In this document: piece after piece, positions 30,201 through 44,900 of the stretch
Position numbering within the stretch: the first letter of the stretch is position 1
How the letters are laid out: every line of letters begins with the position of its first letter
Assembly (NCBI GenBank): GCA_030674185.1
Contig: JAPXFY010000016.1
Span: forward strand, 49,261,250-49,325,249
DNA: 64,000 nt
Source of the DNA: Monoplex corrugatus
Taxonomy: Eukaryota > Mollusca > Gastropoda > Littorinimorpha > Ranellidae
Reading direction: 5' to 3'
Made by a program: the position numbers and the translations under genes
Notes under the pieces: model-generated
What the model was told of the DNA's origin: nothing
The model's database searches: none
The model's input: only the letters and a program-made list of their open reading frames with translations

Positions 30201-30237
30201 GAGTAGTCCTTATTATAATCTAACACACACACACACA

Positions 30238-30276
<39 letters not shown>

Positions 30277-31216
30277 ACACACACACACATAAACTTCAAG
30301 TTTAAAGTGACATCTTCATCCAACAAACTGACAAGTTCAACATGCTCATGCTCTTGCAGACAAAAAGAAGCAGACAGATGAACGTGCACATCCATGATGT
30401 CATCTCTATAAAGTGTAGTGACAGGAGACACAGCTGACCACAACTCCTCAACACTAAGCTGCAGCTGGGAAGACCTATAAAAAAAATGGCTAATGGCTAC
30501 ATTCATCACCAGATGTAGCCTGACCATGTAGACTGAATGGAAGAAGAGCTGCCATACAGGTTGTTATATTCCAATTTAGAGCATTTTCAAGCAGGATATT
30601 TATGTGCTTCCATATAACACTGAACACTGTTATGGTTTACAGGATCTCTAAAGTGTATATCTGATGCTCTGTATGCATACACACAGGAAGAGAGTTCAGG
30701 CATTAACATATCTAGCATACCTAGGAGAATGGAAAAATCAGCACCCTTTACCTACTGGAAGTCAGAAAAATCTTCAACCTTTATGCCACCAGACAGGGTA
30801 ACACTCAGACCTGACTGGAAATCAGATATCCTAGCCACTAGGCTAACTGTGACCAGTGAAAGAGAGAAACTGGCACTCACTTTGAGAGCCCCTTCACTCC
30901 CAGTATCAGCCTGTCGGACCACAGGGAATCCCAGGTCTTGGGGTTCTGTTCCCAGGGGCTCCTGCAGGTCCCTCACTGCCAGAGCTACCCCAGAAAACTC
31001 GATGATTCCATTGGGATCTCCAAACTTTTCCACCTGCACACAGACACACACACACAGACACACACACACACAGACACACACACACAGACACACATACACA
31101 AAAACATACACAACAGACAATGATATCACATACACAAAAATCACACATCACATACACAAAAATCTCACAATATCCACAAAAAATAACACAGTCACAAACA
31201 CAATCATGGACGTGCA

Positions 31217-31301
<85 letters not shown>

Positions 31302-32618
31302 TCTCCCTTTCCTAATTTTTTCTACACTTCCATCCCCAATTTCTTTGCACTAACATAGTTTAAAACCATACGTTCTCCACAAATCAAATATTTAAATCAC
31401 ACAGACAGACAGACAGACAGACAGACGGACACACATAAGTATACATACATACATACACTCACACACACACACAACACACACACACACACATACACACACA
31501 AACATACACACACAAACAAACACATCCACACCACCCCAACCAAACCACACACCACAACCCATTAGAAAAAAGAAAGCACATCATCAAAAACTCTACAAGC
31601 AATCTTACAGTCAGCGTGACATTGCCGGCAGTGGGACTGACTTCTCCATTGCCCACAGAGGCAGGACTGGCCTGAATCTTGTTGATCTCAATGACAAACG
31701 TTTTCGCTATTTCCCACGAGGTATACGATTTGATGGTCAGGGTGAACTGCTTGCTGCCCGATACTCCATCGCCCCAAGTGAACCGGCCTGACGTGGTTTC
31801 CATGCCATTGATAGTATAGCTGATGTCTGCAGTGGATGACAAGGGCAGGTTTGGGTTGTTGGGGCCCATGATACGCCAAAACACCTGGCCACACAATCAC
31901 AAATAAGAAACAGATGGATACGACTTGAGTTATGAAAAAGAGAGTTCAAGCACTAACAATTCTGCACACACACCGACTTAGTAGATCGGAAAAAACATGA
32001 AAGAGTTTTATTAGATATAATAATTAAATGATCCTTACAAGAACATCATTGTAGAAAACAACAATGGCTAGTTGTAAGATAGACCAAGTGGGACCTTGTT
32101 TCATTCTCTTGACTACTGACTCAAAAGACAGTTAAATTTTCACACATCTTCACTGCTTGCTGTCTGATTCACAACTGATCTGATTTACAAAGAATACTAA
32201 TCAGTTCACATATACACATATGGTTAACATTCTTGTGTTGCTATCAGCAGGTTGGTTACAGTTTACAGTAAATACATGTCACAGATCTAATGCAACTACC
32301 CCCTGAGTAATAAAATGTTTTCAAGTTTGAAGTCAGTTGCCAGGCTGGCTACATTTTGACCGCTCACACAAATTCATAGAGCTGAGTTTTCTAAAGGTGA
32401 GGATACTTTTATAAAGAAAGAACCTCAACATCCCTACAGACAGACACTGAGTTACATATGAGGACATTTTATACAAACAACCCTAAAAGACTTGAGTTAC
32501 AAGGTACATACGTTTCACTGTCAACAAGATAAAGAAGAAGAAGAAGAAGAAAGACAGAGAGACACACACACAGAGTTCAGAACACTTTATTAATCAAGGA
32601 TAGCAGACAGGTTAAAGC

Positions 32619-32692
<74 letters not shown>

Positions 32693-33183
32693 TGAGTCAG
32701 AGAGAGACAGAGACAGAAACAGACACAGAGACAGAGAGCAGATAAGAAATCACCTAACAACATTACAGGCATGGTAGTCAAATAAGTCAACACTGGACCT
32801 ACAACAACAAGGTCCTGAGTTCATCCACCAAGACACCTTCACCTGGTGGAGAAAGGGTGGGGACTTTTCTGGTCTCCCAGTGGACAGACTGCCAGTGCCT
32901 AAACTCCCTTCATGTGTATATGCAAGCAGAATATCAAATGCACTGGACAAAGATCCTATAAGTCATACTAGTGGCTAGCGTATGGAAACAAGAAAGCACC
33001 CAGCATGTGTGCCCACCAAGGACGCAAGCTGTACAACAATATTAAGAAACTTGGTCAGCTCGCCAAACAACTTGAGTTCTCTGTGCTCCACTAAAAATTG
33101 TGATTATATGTAATGCCTGGTGAGTCCAACTGAGTTTGGATAATAATGCTACACAATCATAATCTATCTTATAATGACAATGC

Positions 33184-33259
<76 letters not shown>

Positions 33260-35546
33260 TATATATATAATATTTTAATATTAATAGGATGGTACCTACC
33301 TCTTGCTGGCCCAGAACACCCTCTGTTCTCTCTATATAGAACAACATGCTCTGATCTGTGTTCGGGTTGGGAATGCTGCGCACTGTTTCTCCCAGGAAAC
33401 TGAATTTCCCATTGGGAAAATCAGATTTGACAATGGTGATCACGGCATTTCGAGCATTTCCCAATAGTGCACCTCCTGGAAAAAAGACAAAGCTACACTC
33501 ACAACTTCTAATGCTTTGACCACTACTCTTTGATTCAAACTGAACTGCCATGCACTGGTCTTGGACGGTGCACAGCCATGCACTGTTTGTGCAGACAGAA
33601 TGCTAGATGGCCTTTGGATAGTTATATGTGGGCAGAACACTGGATGGCCTCCAGGTATGCAGCAAGTGCTAGACAGCCTCTAAGTAGCTACATGTGGGCA
33701 GAGTTGTAGATGGTTTCTCGATAGGTATATCACTAGGTAACCTTTGGGTAGTTGTATGCATTAGGCAGACCATTAGCTGTCCTCTGGGTATGCAACCAGA
33801 GAGCTAGACGGTCTGGTTAGCTTTGTAGAATATGATCTGGAAGAGCCTCTTTAGCTTGTATGTAAATGAATTGATGGTAGGTCCTTGGACGCACACCATG
33901 TGTGGCAGAATGAATGGTAGAGGCCTTTGGATAGTTATATGTGGGAGAAGACTGGTGTCCTCCTGGTATAGCTCACATCTGTATACATGTGGGAGAGTTG
34001 TAGATGGTTCTCTCGTTAGGTATATACTAGGTAGATTGGGTAGTTGGGTTGCTTAGCAGACCATTGATGTAGGCCTCTGGTATAGCAACAGAGAGCTAGA
34101 CGGTCTGGTTAACTATATGTAGAGAGATTATGGTAGGCCTCTGGTTAGCTGATGTGGGAGATTGCATGGTAGGCCTCTGGTTAGCTTAATGTGGGAAATT
34201 GATGGTAGGCCTCTGGTTAGCTACTATGTAGGGAGATTGATGGTAGGCCTCTGGTTAGCCTTATATGTAGGGAGATTGATGGTAGGCCTCTGGTTAGCTT
34301 ATGTAGGGAGATTGATGGTAGGCCTCTGGTTAGCTTATGTAGAGAGATTGATGGTAGGCCTCTGGTTAGCTATGTAGGGAGATTGATGGTAGGCCTCTGG
34401 TTAGCTATATGTAGAGGAGATTCATGGTAGGACCTCTGGTTAGCTATATGTAGGGAGATTGATGGTAGGCCTCTGGTTAGCTATATGTGGGAGATTGATG
34501 GTAGGCCTCTGGTTAGCTAGATGTAGGGGAGATTGATGGTAGGCCTCTGGTTAGCTAGATGTGGGGAGATTGATGGTAGGCCTCTGGTTAGCTATATGTA
34601 GAGAGATTGATGGTAGACCTCTGGTTAGCTAGATGTGGGGAGATTCATGGTAGGCCTCTGGTTAGCTAGATGTGGGGATATTCATGGTAGGCCTCTGGTT
34701 AGCTCTATGTAGGGAGATTGATGGTAGGCCTCTGGTTAGCTATATGTAGGGAGATTGATGGTAAGGCCTCTGGTTAGCTATATGTAGGGAGATTGATGGT
34801 AGGCCTCTGCTTAGCTCTATGTAGGGAGATTGATGGTAGGCCTCTGGTTAACTATATGTAGGGAGAGTGCTAAACAGCTCTGCACAGCAATATGCAGGCA
34901 GATTGATGGTAGGCCTCCGGGTAGCTAAATGCCAGGGAAGTGCTACATGGGAAGCTGTATGCAGGAAGAATGCTACGTGACCTCTGGGTAGCTTATGCAG
35001 GCAGAGCGATGGGCCTCTAAGTAGTTATATATCAGCAGAGTGCTAGACGGCCTCTGGGTAACCATATGTAGATAGAGCACTAGATGACCTCTATATCTAG
35101 GTAGGTATATGCATGCACAGCACTAGGTAACCTGTGGGTAGCTACATGCAGGCAAAGCACTAGATAATCTGTGGGTAGCTACAAGCAAACGAAGTGCTAG
35201 ACAGCCTCTGGGTAGCTATAGCAGCCACAATGCCAAACGGCCTCAGCTTAACTATACTTATACTGTCACAATTTTGCATCTTCTTCATCGATTTTGTCCA
35301 CACCTTATGCAGATCATGTTTTTCAAACTGACAGTCAGGCAATGCCTATGACCAAAAGATAATACACATCAATGAATGAACAGCAAGTACTAAGATATTT
35401 GTTGAAAACACACAAACACGCACACGCACACGCACGCACGCACACATGCACACACACACACACGGAAACAGCAAATTTTAGGATATCTGTTGTATACACA
35501 CACACAGACACACAGAGGGACACACACACACACACACACATTCAAA

Positions 35547-35580
<34 letters not shown>

Positions 35581-35748
35581 TCAAACTCTCACACACACGC
35601 ACACACACTCACACACACTAACGTTCAGAATAAATCTTTGGATGTTTGTTGTTTACAGATAGACAGACACACTAATATCACTTATAGTGAAAAGATGTTA
35701 AATCAAAGAACAAATGAATATATACACACAAACAGTACATCCTTGTCT

Positions 35749-35797
<49 letters not shown>

Positions 35798-38700
35798 CAA
35801 CAGAGCAAATGCCTCAGACCTGTAGGATTCGTCAAGGTCAGTCTGAACTGCTCCTGAAACTCTCTCTGAGTGTCGTCTAGCAGTGTGACATTAATTGCTG
35901 CAGCGTTCTGTCCATCCTCAAGTCGAAGAATACCACTGGCAGGGAGATAATCCACTCCAGCTGTTGCAGTGACGGCCTGGGACTCATAGGACACAGTGAC
36001 AACGCCGTAACTACCGATGCGACGCACGACAGGAATCTGAGCCACACCTGCCTCTTCTTGAACTGATGTGAAAAGACAAATACACAAACAATGAGCAAAA
36101 GGACAGACCCCAAAGAACACATTATTTGCTAACAAATTTGAGTGAAAAGCTTGCAGGCAGCTGGTAGAAGCTGATAGGAGTGAAAAGGGTTAACCTCTTG
36201 ACTTGCCTCTGCTGAACCCCCTCATCAGTGAAGAGGCTGTTCTGTCGTGCAGCTGATTGACCTGCTTGTCACACACCCCCTACTGTTGTTAGTAAAGTAC
36301 CTGCCTTGCTTCACACACTAATAACAAGCACACCATCAGAAATTAAAGTTGTCTCCCTTCTCAATGGTATACAACATGCAGTTTCTTTGTAGCATTGTTC
36401 ACACTTGATGAATCTGTTAAGAAAATACTAGCAATTTGTCTCTCATAAAATTTCAAACAGTGAGCGTGAAAATGACACTGAATGGAATGATGAAAATGAT
36501 GTGTTATCAATTTTGCCCCACACTGCACTGGGCCATATACCTAGTTCAGACAGCCTCAGCAGTCAAGGGGTTCAAGACAAACACCATCTTAAAGTCACAT
36601 GTTAAAAGACAAACACCATCACAATAGTCACAAGTTAAAAGAAAAATACCAACATAACAGTCACATGTTGAAAGACAAACACCATCATGAAGTCACATGT
36701 TAAAAACAAACACCATCATAACAGTCACAAGTTAAAAGAAAAACACCAACATAACAGTCACAGGTTAACACATTCCGTACCACGTCACGAGATCCTCGTG
36801 ACTCAGCTTTCTCTCTCCGTGGACCGTGTCACGAGGATTTCGTGCCCTGAACTGTACTTTCAGTTTCTAGTATATAAATAGAAAATGACCGCATTTCTGA
36901 CGTGAATCTTTTTCCGGCAAAGGGAGTACACTCTTTGTCATTTCCTTTCTCATTTACACGACGTTTAAAGCAGCAAAAATGGCAAAAAACAGGCATAATT
37001 TGAATGTTTCTGAAGTCTCTCCTAACATTAATTGGTCAATAGTTAGTACAGTGACCTATTTTCTTGGTGGGAAAAGGGTTAAAAGAAAAACACCAACATA
37101 ACAGTCACAGGTTAAAAGAAAAACACCAACATAACAGTCACAGGTTAAAAGGAAAACACCATCAAAACAGTCACAAGTTAAAAGGAAAACATCAACATAA
37201 CAGTCACAAGTTAATAGAAAAACGCCAACATAACAGTCACAAGTTAAAAGAAAAACACCAACATAACAGTCACAAGTTAAAAGAAAAACCAACATAACAG
37301 TCATAAGTTAAAAGAAAAACACCAACATAACAGTCACAAGTTAAAAGAAAAACACCAACATAACAGTCACAAGTTAATAGAAAAACACCAACATAACAGT
37401 CACAAGTTAATAGAAAAACATCAACATAACAGTCACAAGTTAAAAGAAAAACACCAACATAACAGTCACAAGTTAAAAGAAAAACACCAACATAACAGTC
37501 ACAAGTTAAAAGAAAAACACCAACATAACAGTCACAAGTTAAAAGAAAAACACCAACATAACAGTCACAAGTTAAAAGGAAAACATCAACATAACAGTCA
37601 CAAGTTAAAAGGAAAACATCAACATAACAGTCACAAGTTAAAAGAAAAACATCAACATAACAGTCACAAGTTAAAAGAAAAACACCAACATAACAGTCAC
37701 AAGTTAAAGAAAAACACCAACATAACAGTCACAAGTTAAAGAAAAACATCAACATAACAGTCACAAGTTAAAAGAAAAACACCAACATAACAGTCACAGG
37801 TTAAAGGAAAACACCAACATAACAGTCACAAGTTAATAGACAAACACCATCACATCATGTAAGCCATGTAAGTTTCAGTTTCAATTTCTCTACAGACCAT
37901 TTCTGCACTCAGAATAAATCCCATATGCACTGACACTGAAGACTTCTGAAGACAGACAGATACCCAATTCAGTGTATTTAAAATGATTCTCTTTGAAGTC
38001 TGGTGATCATTGAACAGGTCAGTGTGTCAGTGTCTTGTAAGACCTTTATCAGGTTGATTGACTGGATGTGTGGCCGGCCACATCTAAGCCGGATGAAAGA
38101 AAGAAAGCTTATGTTCAAAGTGTTCAACTCCTTTGTGTTTATGAGTCACTGAATAATGCTGTTATTCTACTAACCAAAATCTTACCACTGACAGCTGTAC
38201 TTTCAAACTCAATGATGCCCTCAGCGTTGTCGTTCTTCTGAATGATGACAGTTTTGACATCTACAGCTCCAATCTCAGGTGGCATGTCACGCTGAAGGCC
38301 ATTCACTTCTGTGAAGTCACTGTCGCTGAAAATAATGTGAACAACACTCTAGATGGTCAAACAAATTTTCCTCAATGTCAATTTTGATACATCTTTTTAC
38401 AAAATTGTGATACAAAACCTGCTTTTGGGTTCCTTTTTCATACATGGGCTACAATTCTTATGTGCACTTAATTTTACAAATGGGATTTGAATGTATGGCT
38501 GGATCTGTTTCAATTAAATTTCAGTCCTAATCTGAACAACAGTTTCAATTAAATCTCAGTCCTAATCCGAACAACAATAAAACATCTGATCAAAATTCAG
38601 CTGATTGAGAACTGCTGAAAGCAGGCCGCTCATCAGTGCCACTGATTGCCATCATCTTTATTCTGCCTCATCAACTGCTGTTTTTTAAGGAATTGTTTAG

Positions 38701-38953
38701 ACTACTAATACCAGTGTTTTCATTGCTCTTTTGTGAACACAGCTAGTTACTCTGATTTGTGTATGGGAAAGCAAGAAAACACAAACACAACAAAATAAAG
38801 TAATAATGAAAAATGATACAAAAAAATCAATAACAATAATATTTGTCTTGATAGATAAAATATCTCAAGCAAATATTTCAGTGCTACATAACTAAGACTT
38901 GCATTACATACAGTTCTAAGCAATTTCTATTTAATAAACTAATTTTTGCTTAC

Positions 38954-38997
<44 letters not shown>

Positions 38998-41900
38998 GGA
39001 ACATTAATAATTCTTTCAAATAATAAACGTTTTCAATCTTTTGTACAGACAAATGATGTCTTTCCTAAAAAAAAAACGAAAAGAAGAAATAAACACACAA
39101 AACAGCAGAGTAAACAAATCATTCAGATAAGCATATCACCACAGATACCTGGGATTCAATAAGCGCACAGATGTGATGTTAACAAAAAAGGTTTCAGGCC
39201 CTTCAGCGATGTCATCAGGCCTAAGAGATACCCTGACCGACCGGGAATCCACTCCATTTTCAAAGACCAGCAACCCTGCTGCTGGGTAGAAATCCTGATC
39301 GATGGTAGCTGTGTCTTGTGTGGTTGTGTATCCCACCTGTACCTGTCCCACAAGGCCCTTCATGCGACGAACTGCAACCGACACCTGTTGGAAGGACATA
39401 TACAAAAGTGTTACACAACGTACACAAAGCAAAACTGGAACTTGGGGGTCCCCTATTTTTTTAACCTGTTTTTGACAGCCCTCCTATTTTCTACCCGTTT
39501 TTGACAATAGCTTTTACAATGGATTGATATTTTTTCTCCTTTCTTAGTTATTACCATACTTACTATTGTTTTTCAATTAATAAAATGTTTTTAAACAGTT
39601 TTCATTTTCCCCGGTTCATTCCGATTCGTTTTTGTTCTGAGTTCTTGACTGGTTTTGCTAGTCTTTTTCCAAGACCTGTCATGGAGCAGCCACCCAACAA
39701 CAGTCTGTAACTCTTGACAACACTTGTACACAAAATCAACAGAACTGTACTGGGCTGTTCCAGTAATTGATAAGAACTGACAGCAGGAGCTCCTCTGCCT
39801 GTAGACTGGACACAATAGATTGAATCCCCATATGAACACATGATTCTGACTCGTAACCCCCCCCCCACACACACCACACATACACCAATGTCGAGCCCTG
39901 TGCAGAAACTGACTAGAGAGCAGAACACATCCTCCAGGACCGTGAAAACTACTGGATGCTGATGGAGAAGATCTAGCCAAACCCTGAGCATGCGGAAGAA
40001 GCTACAAGGACCTGTGGATGCTCTACAGAACATGGCCTGGCCTATTTCATCCTGGAGACTAAACTGCAAGTGTGACGGCTAATGAGAAGAAGAAGAAGAA
40101 AGAGACAGCTGATGTCACAGGGGAAGTAAGCTAATTTTTCATATTGCAGAATTATCTCACTTACCCTCTGACATCATATTTGCCTCCCCTCTCTCCAGTT
40201 CTTACCATTACTCACAAATTACTCATGATTTCATTTCAGTCCTTTTCTCCCACTGGACAAAGCATCAGGGAAGTTTTATTCTTTTTCTCGTAATTTTTGT
40301 ATTTGGTGTTTGTTCGTGTGTGATCTTACATTTACGCTCGACAAAGGCCAGTTGGCTGAAAATTTGCGTCTGTCTTGTCTGGTTGTATTAAACACACGCT
40401 CTGATTCTATTTTCGTCTTTTCTGGTTCCTATTCACTTGAACGTGGGTGGTTGCACTTGTTTTGGATTTCAATACTTCAAAACTGTTATTGTTATTAATG
40501 TCCAAAGCCCAGCTAACCATGTAGAGCCACATCAGGGTTATAAACATTTCAAAACAGACACAATATCTCAACAGGAAAAAAAAAAAAAAAATTAAGTACA
40601 CATATCAATGCATTTGTGCACTTAATCTAAGAGATGCCCCTGGCACTGACCACTCTATCCAATGTATCACACAGGGGATTAAAAAACATACCTGAATACA
40701 AATTTAGACATAACTAAGGACACTAAAACATACATAAAAGTGGGCTTAAATAACCTAAAATTGCTTCTGCATATCTCATTTCCCTAGAACCAAAAATGCA
40801 CTTAATACATGTACTCAATCATCAATCCTAAGAGAAAGTATGTAAGACTTTATTGAACACATTCAGGTGAATGGACCAACAAGGCAGAAATCGATAGGAA
40901 GAAACCACAGAAAGCAAAGGAATAAGGAAGAAACAAAGAGAGTGACAGAAAAGAGGACCATTCTAGCACAAAATTTCCAGAAGGTGCAGATACTATTTAT
41001 ACTGAAAGCACCCCCAGCATCCCCACAGGGGAGTGCTTAAATCAAACACGTAAAATCTGTGAATACAACTTGTTTATACTTAACATACAAAACCACTGTA
41101 TGAAACTAGCTTAAACCAAACATAATATGTGATTAGAAGCAATTTAAACCAAACATACTATAGAATTTTTGAATAAAACCTGCTTAAACCAAATAACATC
41201 TGTGAATAAAACTTTTGAAAACTAAACATCATGTATGAATAAAATTTGCTTGAACCAAACAACACTTACAGGGCCAGCATCTTCAGACACGAAGACAGTT
41301 TCAGGCAGCGCAAACTCAAACAGACCATAGGGATGGTCGCTAGCCACATACAATATGCTGCTTTTGGCGGCCTCTGAGTTAGGGGAAATCACTGCCCCTC
41401 CAGATGCTGAAGTGAGCTGAAGTGTGTAAGTCATCCTGAGCTCTGGTTTACTGTCATCCCTGGTCTGTAACATAATAATAATAATAATAACGAATGATAC
41501 TTGTAAGGTGTATATCTCCCTTAACTCTATGCAGAATATATAGCTACATAGTCCCGAACATAAATACATACATATATATACATACATGTACACATATATG
41601 TGTGTGTGTATATATATATATATATACATATACTCATGAATGTAATCTCTTTTTGTGGATGAGAGCTATTATCCATTTTGCTACCCTATCCAGCTTTAGC
41701 TGTAATGATTTGTTTTCCCAACTTTGGAAGGAAAATGAACACAAACAAAAAATTGTTTCTTCCACTCACAAACATGACAGGCTGCAGATATCATAGATTA
41801 CAAAGGATACTGTGAGACAAACAGATTACAGGGCTACTATGACACAAACAGATTACAGGGGATACTGTGAGACAAACAGATTACAGGGGATACTGTGAGA

Positions 41901-44900
41901 CAAACAGATTACAGGGATACTGTGAGACAAACCGATTACAGGGATACTGTGAGACAAACAGATTACAGGGGATACTGTGAGACAAACAGATTACAGGGGA
42001 TACTGTGAGACAAACAGATTACAGGGGATACTGTGAGACAAACAGATTATAGGGATACTATGAGACAAACAGATTACAGGGGATATGTGAGACAAACAGA
42101 TTACAGGGGATACTGTGAGACAAACAGATTATAAGGGATACTATGAGACAAACAGATTACAGGGGATACTGTGAGACAAACAGATTACAGGGAATACTAT
42201 CAGACAAACAGATTAGTGGGGATACTGTGAGACAAACAGATTACAGGCGATACTGTGAGACAAACAGATTACAGGGGACACTATCAGACAAACAGATTAC
42301 AGGGGATACTATGAGACAAACAGATTACAGGGGCTACTATGACACAAACAGATTACAGGGCTACTGTGAGAAAAACAGATTACAGGGGATACTGTGAGAC
42401 AAACAGATTACAGGGGATACTGTGAGACAAACAGATTACAGGGGACACTGTGAGACAAACAGATTACAGGGGATACTGTGAGACAAACAGATTACAGGGA
42501 TACTGTGAGACAAACAGATTACAGGGATACTGTGAGACAAACAGATTACAGGGGATACTGTGAGACAAACAGATTACAAGGGACACTGTGAGACAAACAG
42601 ATTACAGGGGATACTGTGAGACAAACAGATTACAAAGGATACTGTGAGACAAACAGATTACAGGGGATACTATGAGACAAACAGATTACAGGCGATATTA
42701 TGGGACAAACAGATTACAGGGGATACTGTGAGACAGACAGATTACAGGCATACTATAGACAAACAGATTACAGGGGATACTGTGAGACAAACAGATTACA
42801 GGGGATACAATGAGACAGATTACAGGGGATACTGTGAGACAAACAAATTACAGGCAATACTGTAAGACAAACAGATTACAAGGGATACTGTGAGACAAAC
42901 AGATTACAGGGGATACTGTGAGACAAACAGATTACAGGCGATACTATGAGACAAACAGATTATAGGGGATACTGTGAGACAAACAGATTACAGGTGATAC
43001 TATGAGACAAACAGATTACAGGGGATACTGTGAGACAAACAGATTACAGGCGATACTGTGAGACAAACAGATTACAGGGGATACTATCAGACAAACAGAT
43101 TACAGGGGATACTATCAGACAAACAGATTACAGGGGATACTGTGAGACAAACAGATTAGAGGGGATACTGTGAGACAAACAGATTACAGGCAATACTGTG
43201 AGACAAACAGATTACAGGGGATACTGTGAGACAAACAGATGACAGGGGATACTGTGAGACAAACAGATTACAGGGGATACTATAAGACAAACAGATTACA
43301 GGCGATACTGTGAGACAAACAGATTACAGGGGATACTATAAAACAAACAGATTACATGGGATACTGTGAGACATATTACAGGGGATACTGTGAGACAAAC
43401 AGATTACAGGGGATACTGTGAGACAAACAGATTACAGGGGATACTGTGAGACAAACAGATTACAGGGATACTGTGAGACAAACAGATTACAGGGGATACT
43501 GTGAGACAAACCGATTACAGGGGATACTGTGAGACAAACAGATTACAGGCAATACTGTGAGACAAACAGATTACAGGCGATACTATGAGACAAACAGATT
43601 ACAGGGGATACTGTGAGACAAACAGATTACATGCGATACTATGAGACAAACAAATTACAGGCAATACTGTGAGACAAACAGATTACATGCGATACTATGA
43701 GACAAACAAATTACATGCAATACTGTGAGACAAACAGATCACATGCGATACTATGAGACAAACAAACTACAGGCAATACTGTGAGACAAACAGATTACAT
43801 GCGATACTATGAGACAAACAAATTACATGCAATACTGTGAGGCAAACAGATTACATGCGATACTATGAGACAAACAAATTTCAGGCAATACTGTGAGACA
43901 AAGAGATTACATGCGATACTATGAGACAAACAAATTACAGGGGATACTGTGAGACAAACAGATTACATGCAATACTATGAGACAAACAAATTACAGGCAA
44001 TACTGTGAGACAAACAGATTACAGGCAATACTGTGAGACAAACAGATTACAGGGGATACTGTGAGACAAACAGATTACATGCAATACTATGAGACAAACA
44101 AATTACAGGCAATACTGTGAGACAAACAGATTACAGGCAATACTATGAGACAAACAAATTACAGGCAATACTGTGAGACAAACAGATTACATGCAATACT
44201 ATGAGACAAACAAATTACAGGCAATACTGTGAGACAAAAAAATTACAGGCAATACTGTGAGACAAACAGATTACATGTGATACTATGAGACAAACAGATA
44301 ACAGGCGATACTATGAGACAAAAAGAGTACAGGCGAACTATGAGACAAACAGATTACAGGCGAACTATGAGACAAACAGATTACAGGGGATACTGTGAGA
44401 CAAACAGATTACAGTCGATACTGTGAGACAAACAGGATTACAGGGGATACTATAAGACAAACAGATTACAGGGGATACTATAAGACAAACAGATTACAGG
44501 GGATACTGTGAGACAAACAGATTACAGTGGATACTGTGAGACAAACAGGATTACAGGGGATACTATAAGACAAACAGATTACAGGGGATACTGTGAGACA
44601 AACCGATTACAGGGGATACTGTGAGACAAACAGATTACAGGGGATACTGTGAGACAACAGATAACAGGGTATACTATGAGACAAACAGATTACAGGCGAT
44701 ATTATGAGACAAACAGATTACATGAGATACTATATGACAAACAGATTACAGGGGATACTGTGAGACAAACAGATAACAGGGGATACTATGAGAGAAACAG
44801 ATTACAGGGGATACTGTGAGACAAACAGTTTACAGGGGATACTGTGAGACAGATTACAGGGGATACTATGAGACAAACGATTACACTGTTATGAGACAAA

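Noticed and set aside
37056..37304. Repetitive minus-strand frame in the 33-bp array (L-L-T-C-D-C-Y-V-G-V-F words)
   Set aside because: The unit length is 33 bases, a multiple of three, so one frame stays open by arithmetic. There is no other coding sign.
39595..40069. 155-codon minus-strand frame
   Set aside because: No conserved motif seen, no splice fit with exons 6-7; likely chance frame over a decayed repeat.
42143..42397. Plus-strand frames in the 28-bp satellite (R-Q-T-D-Y-R-G words)
   Set aside because: Repeat translation only; the frames are short and end wherever a unit slips.
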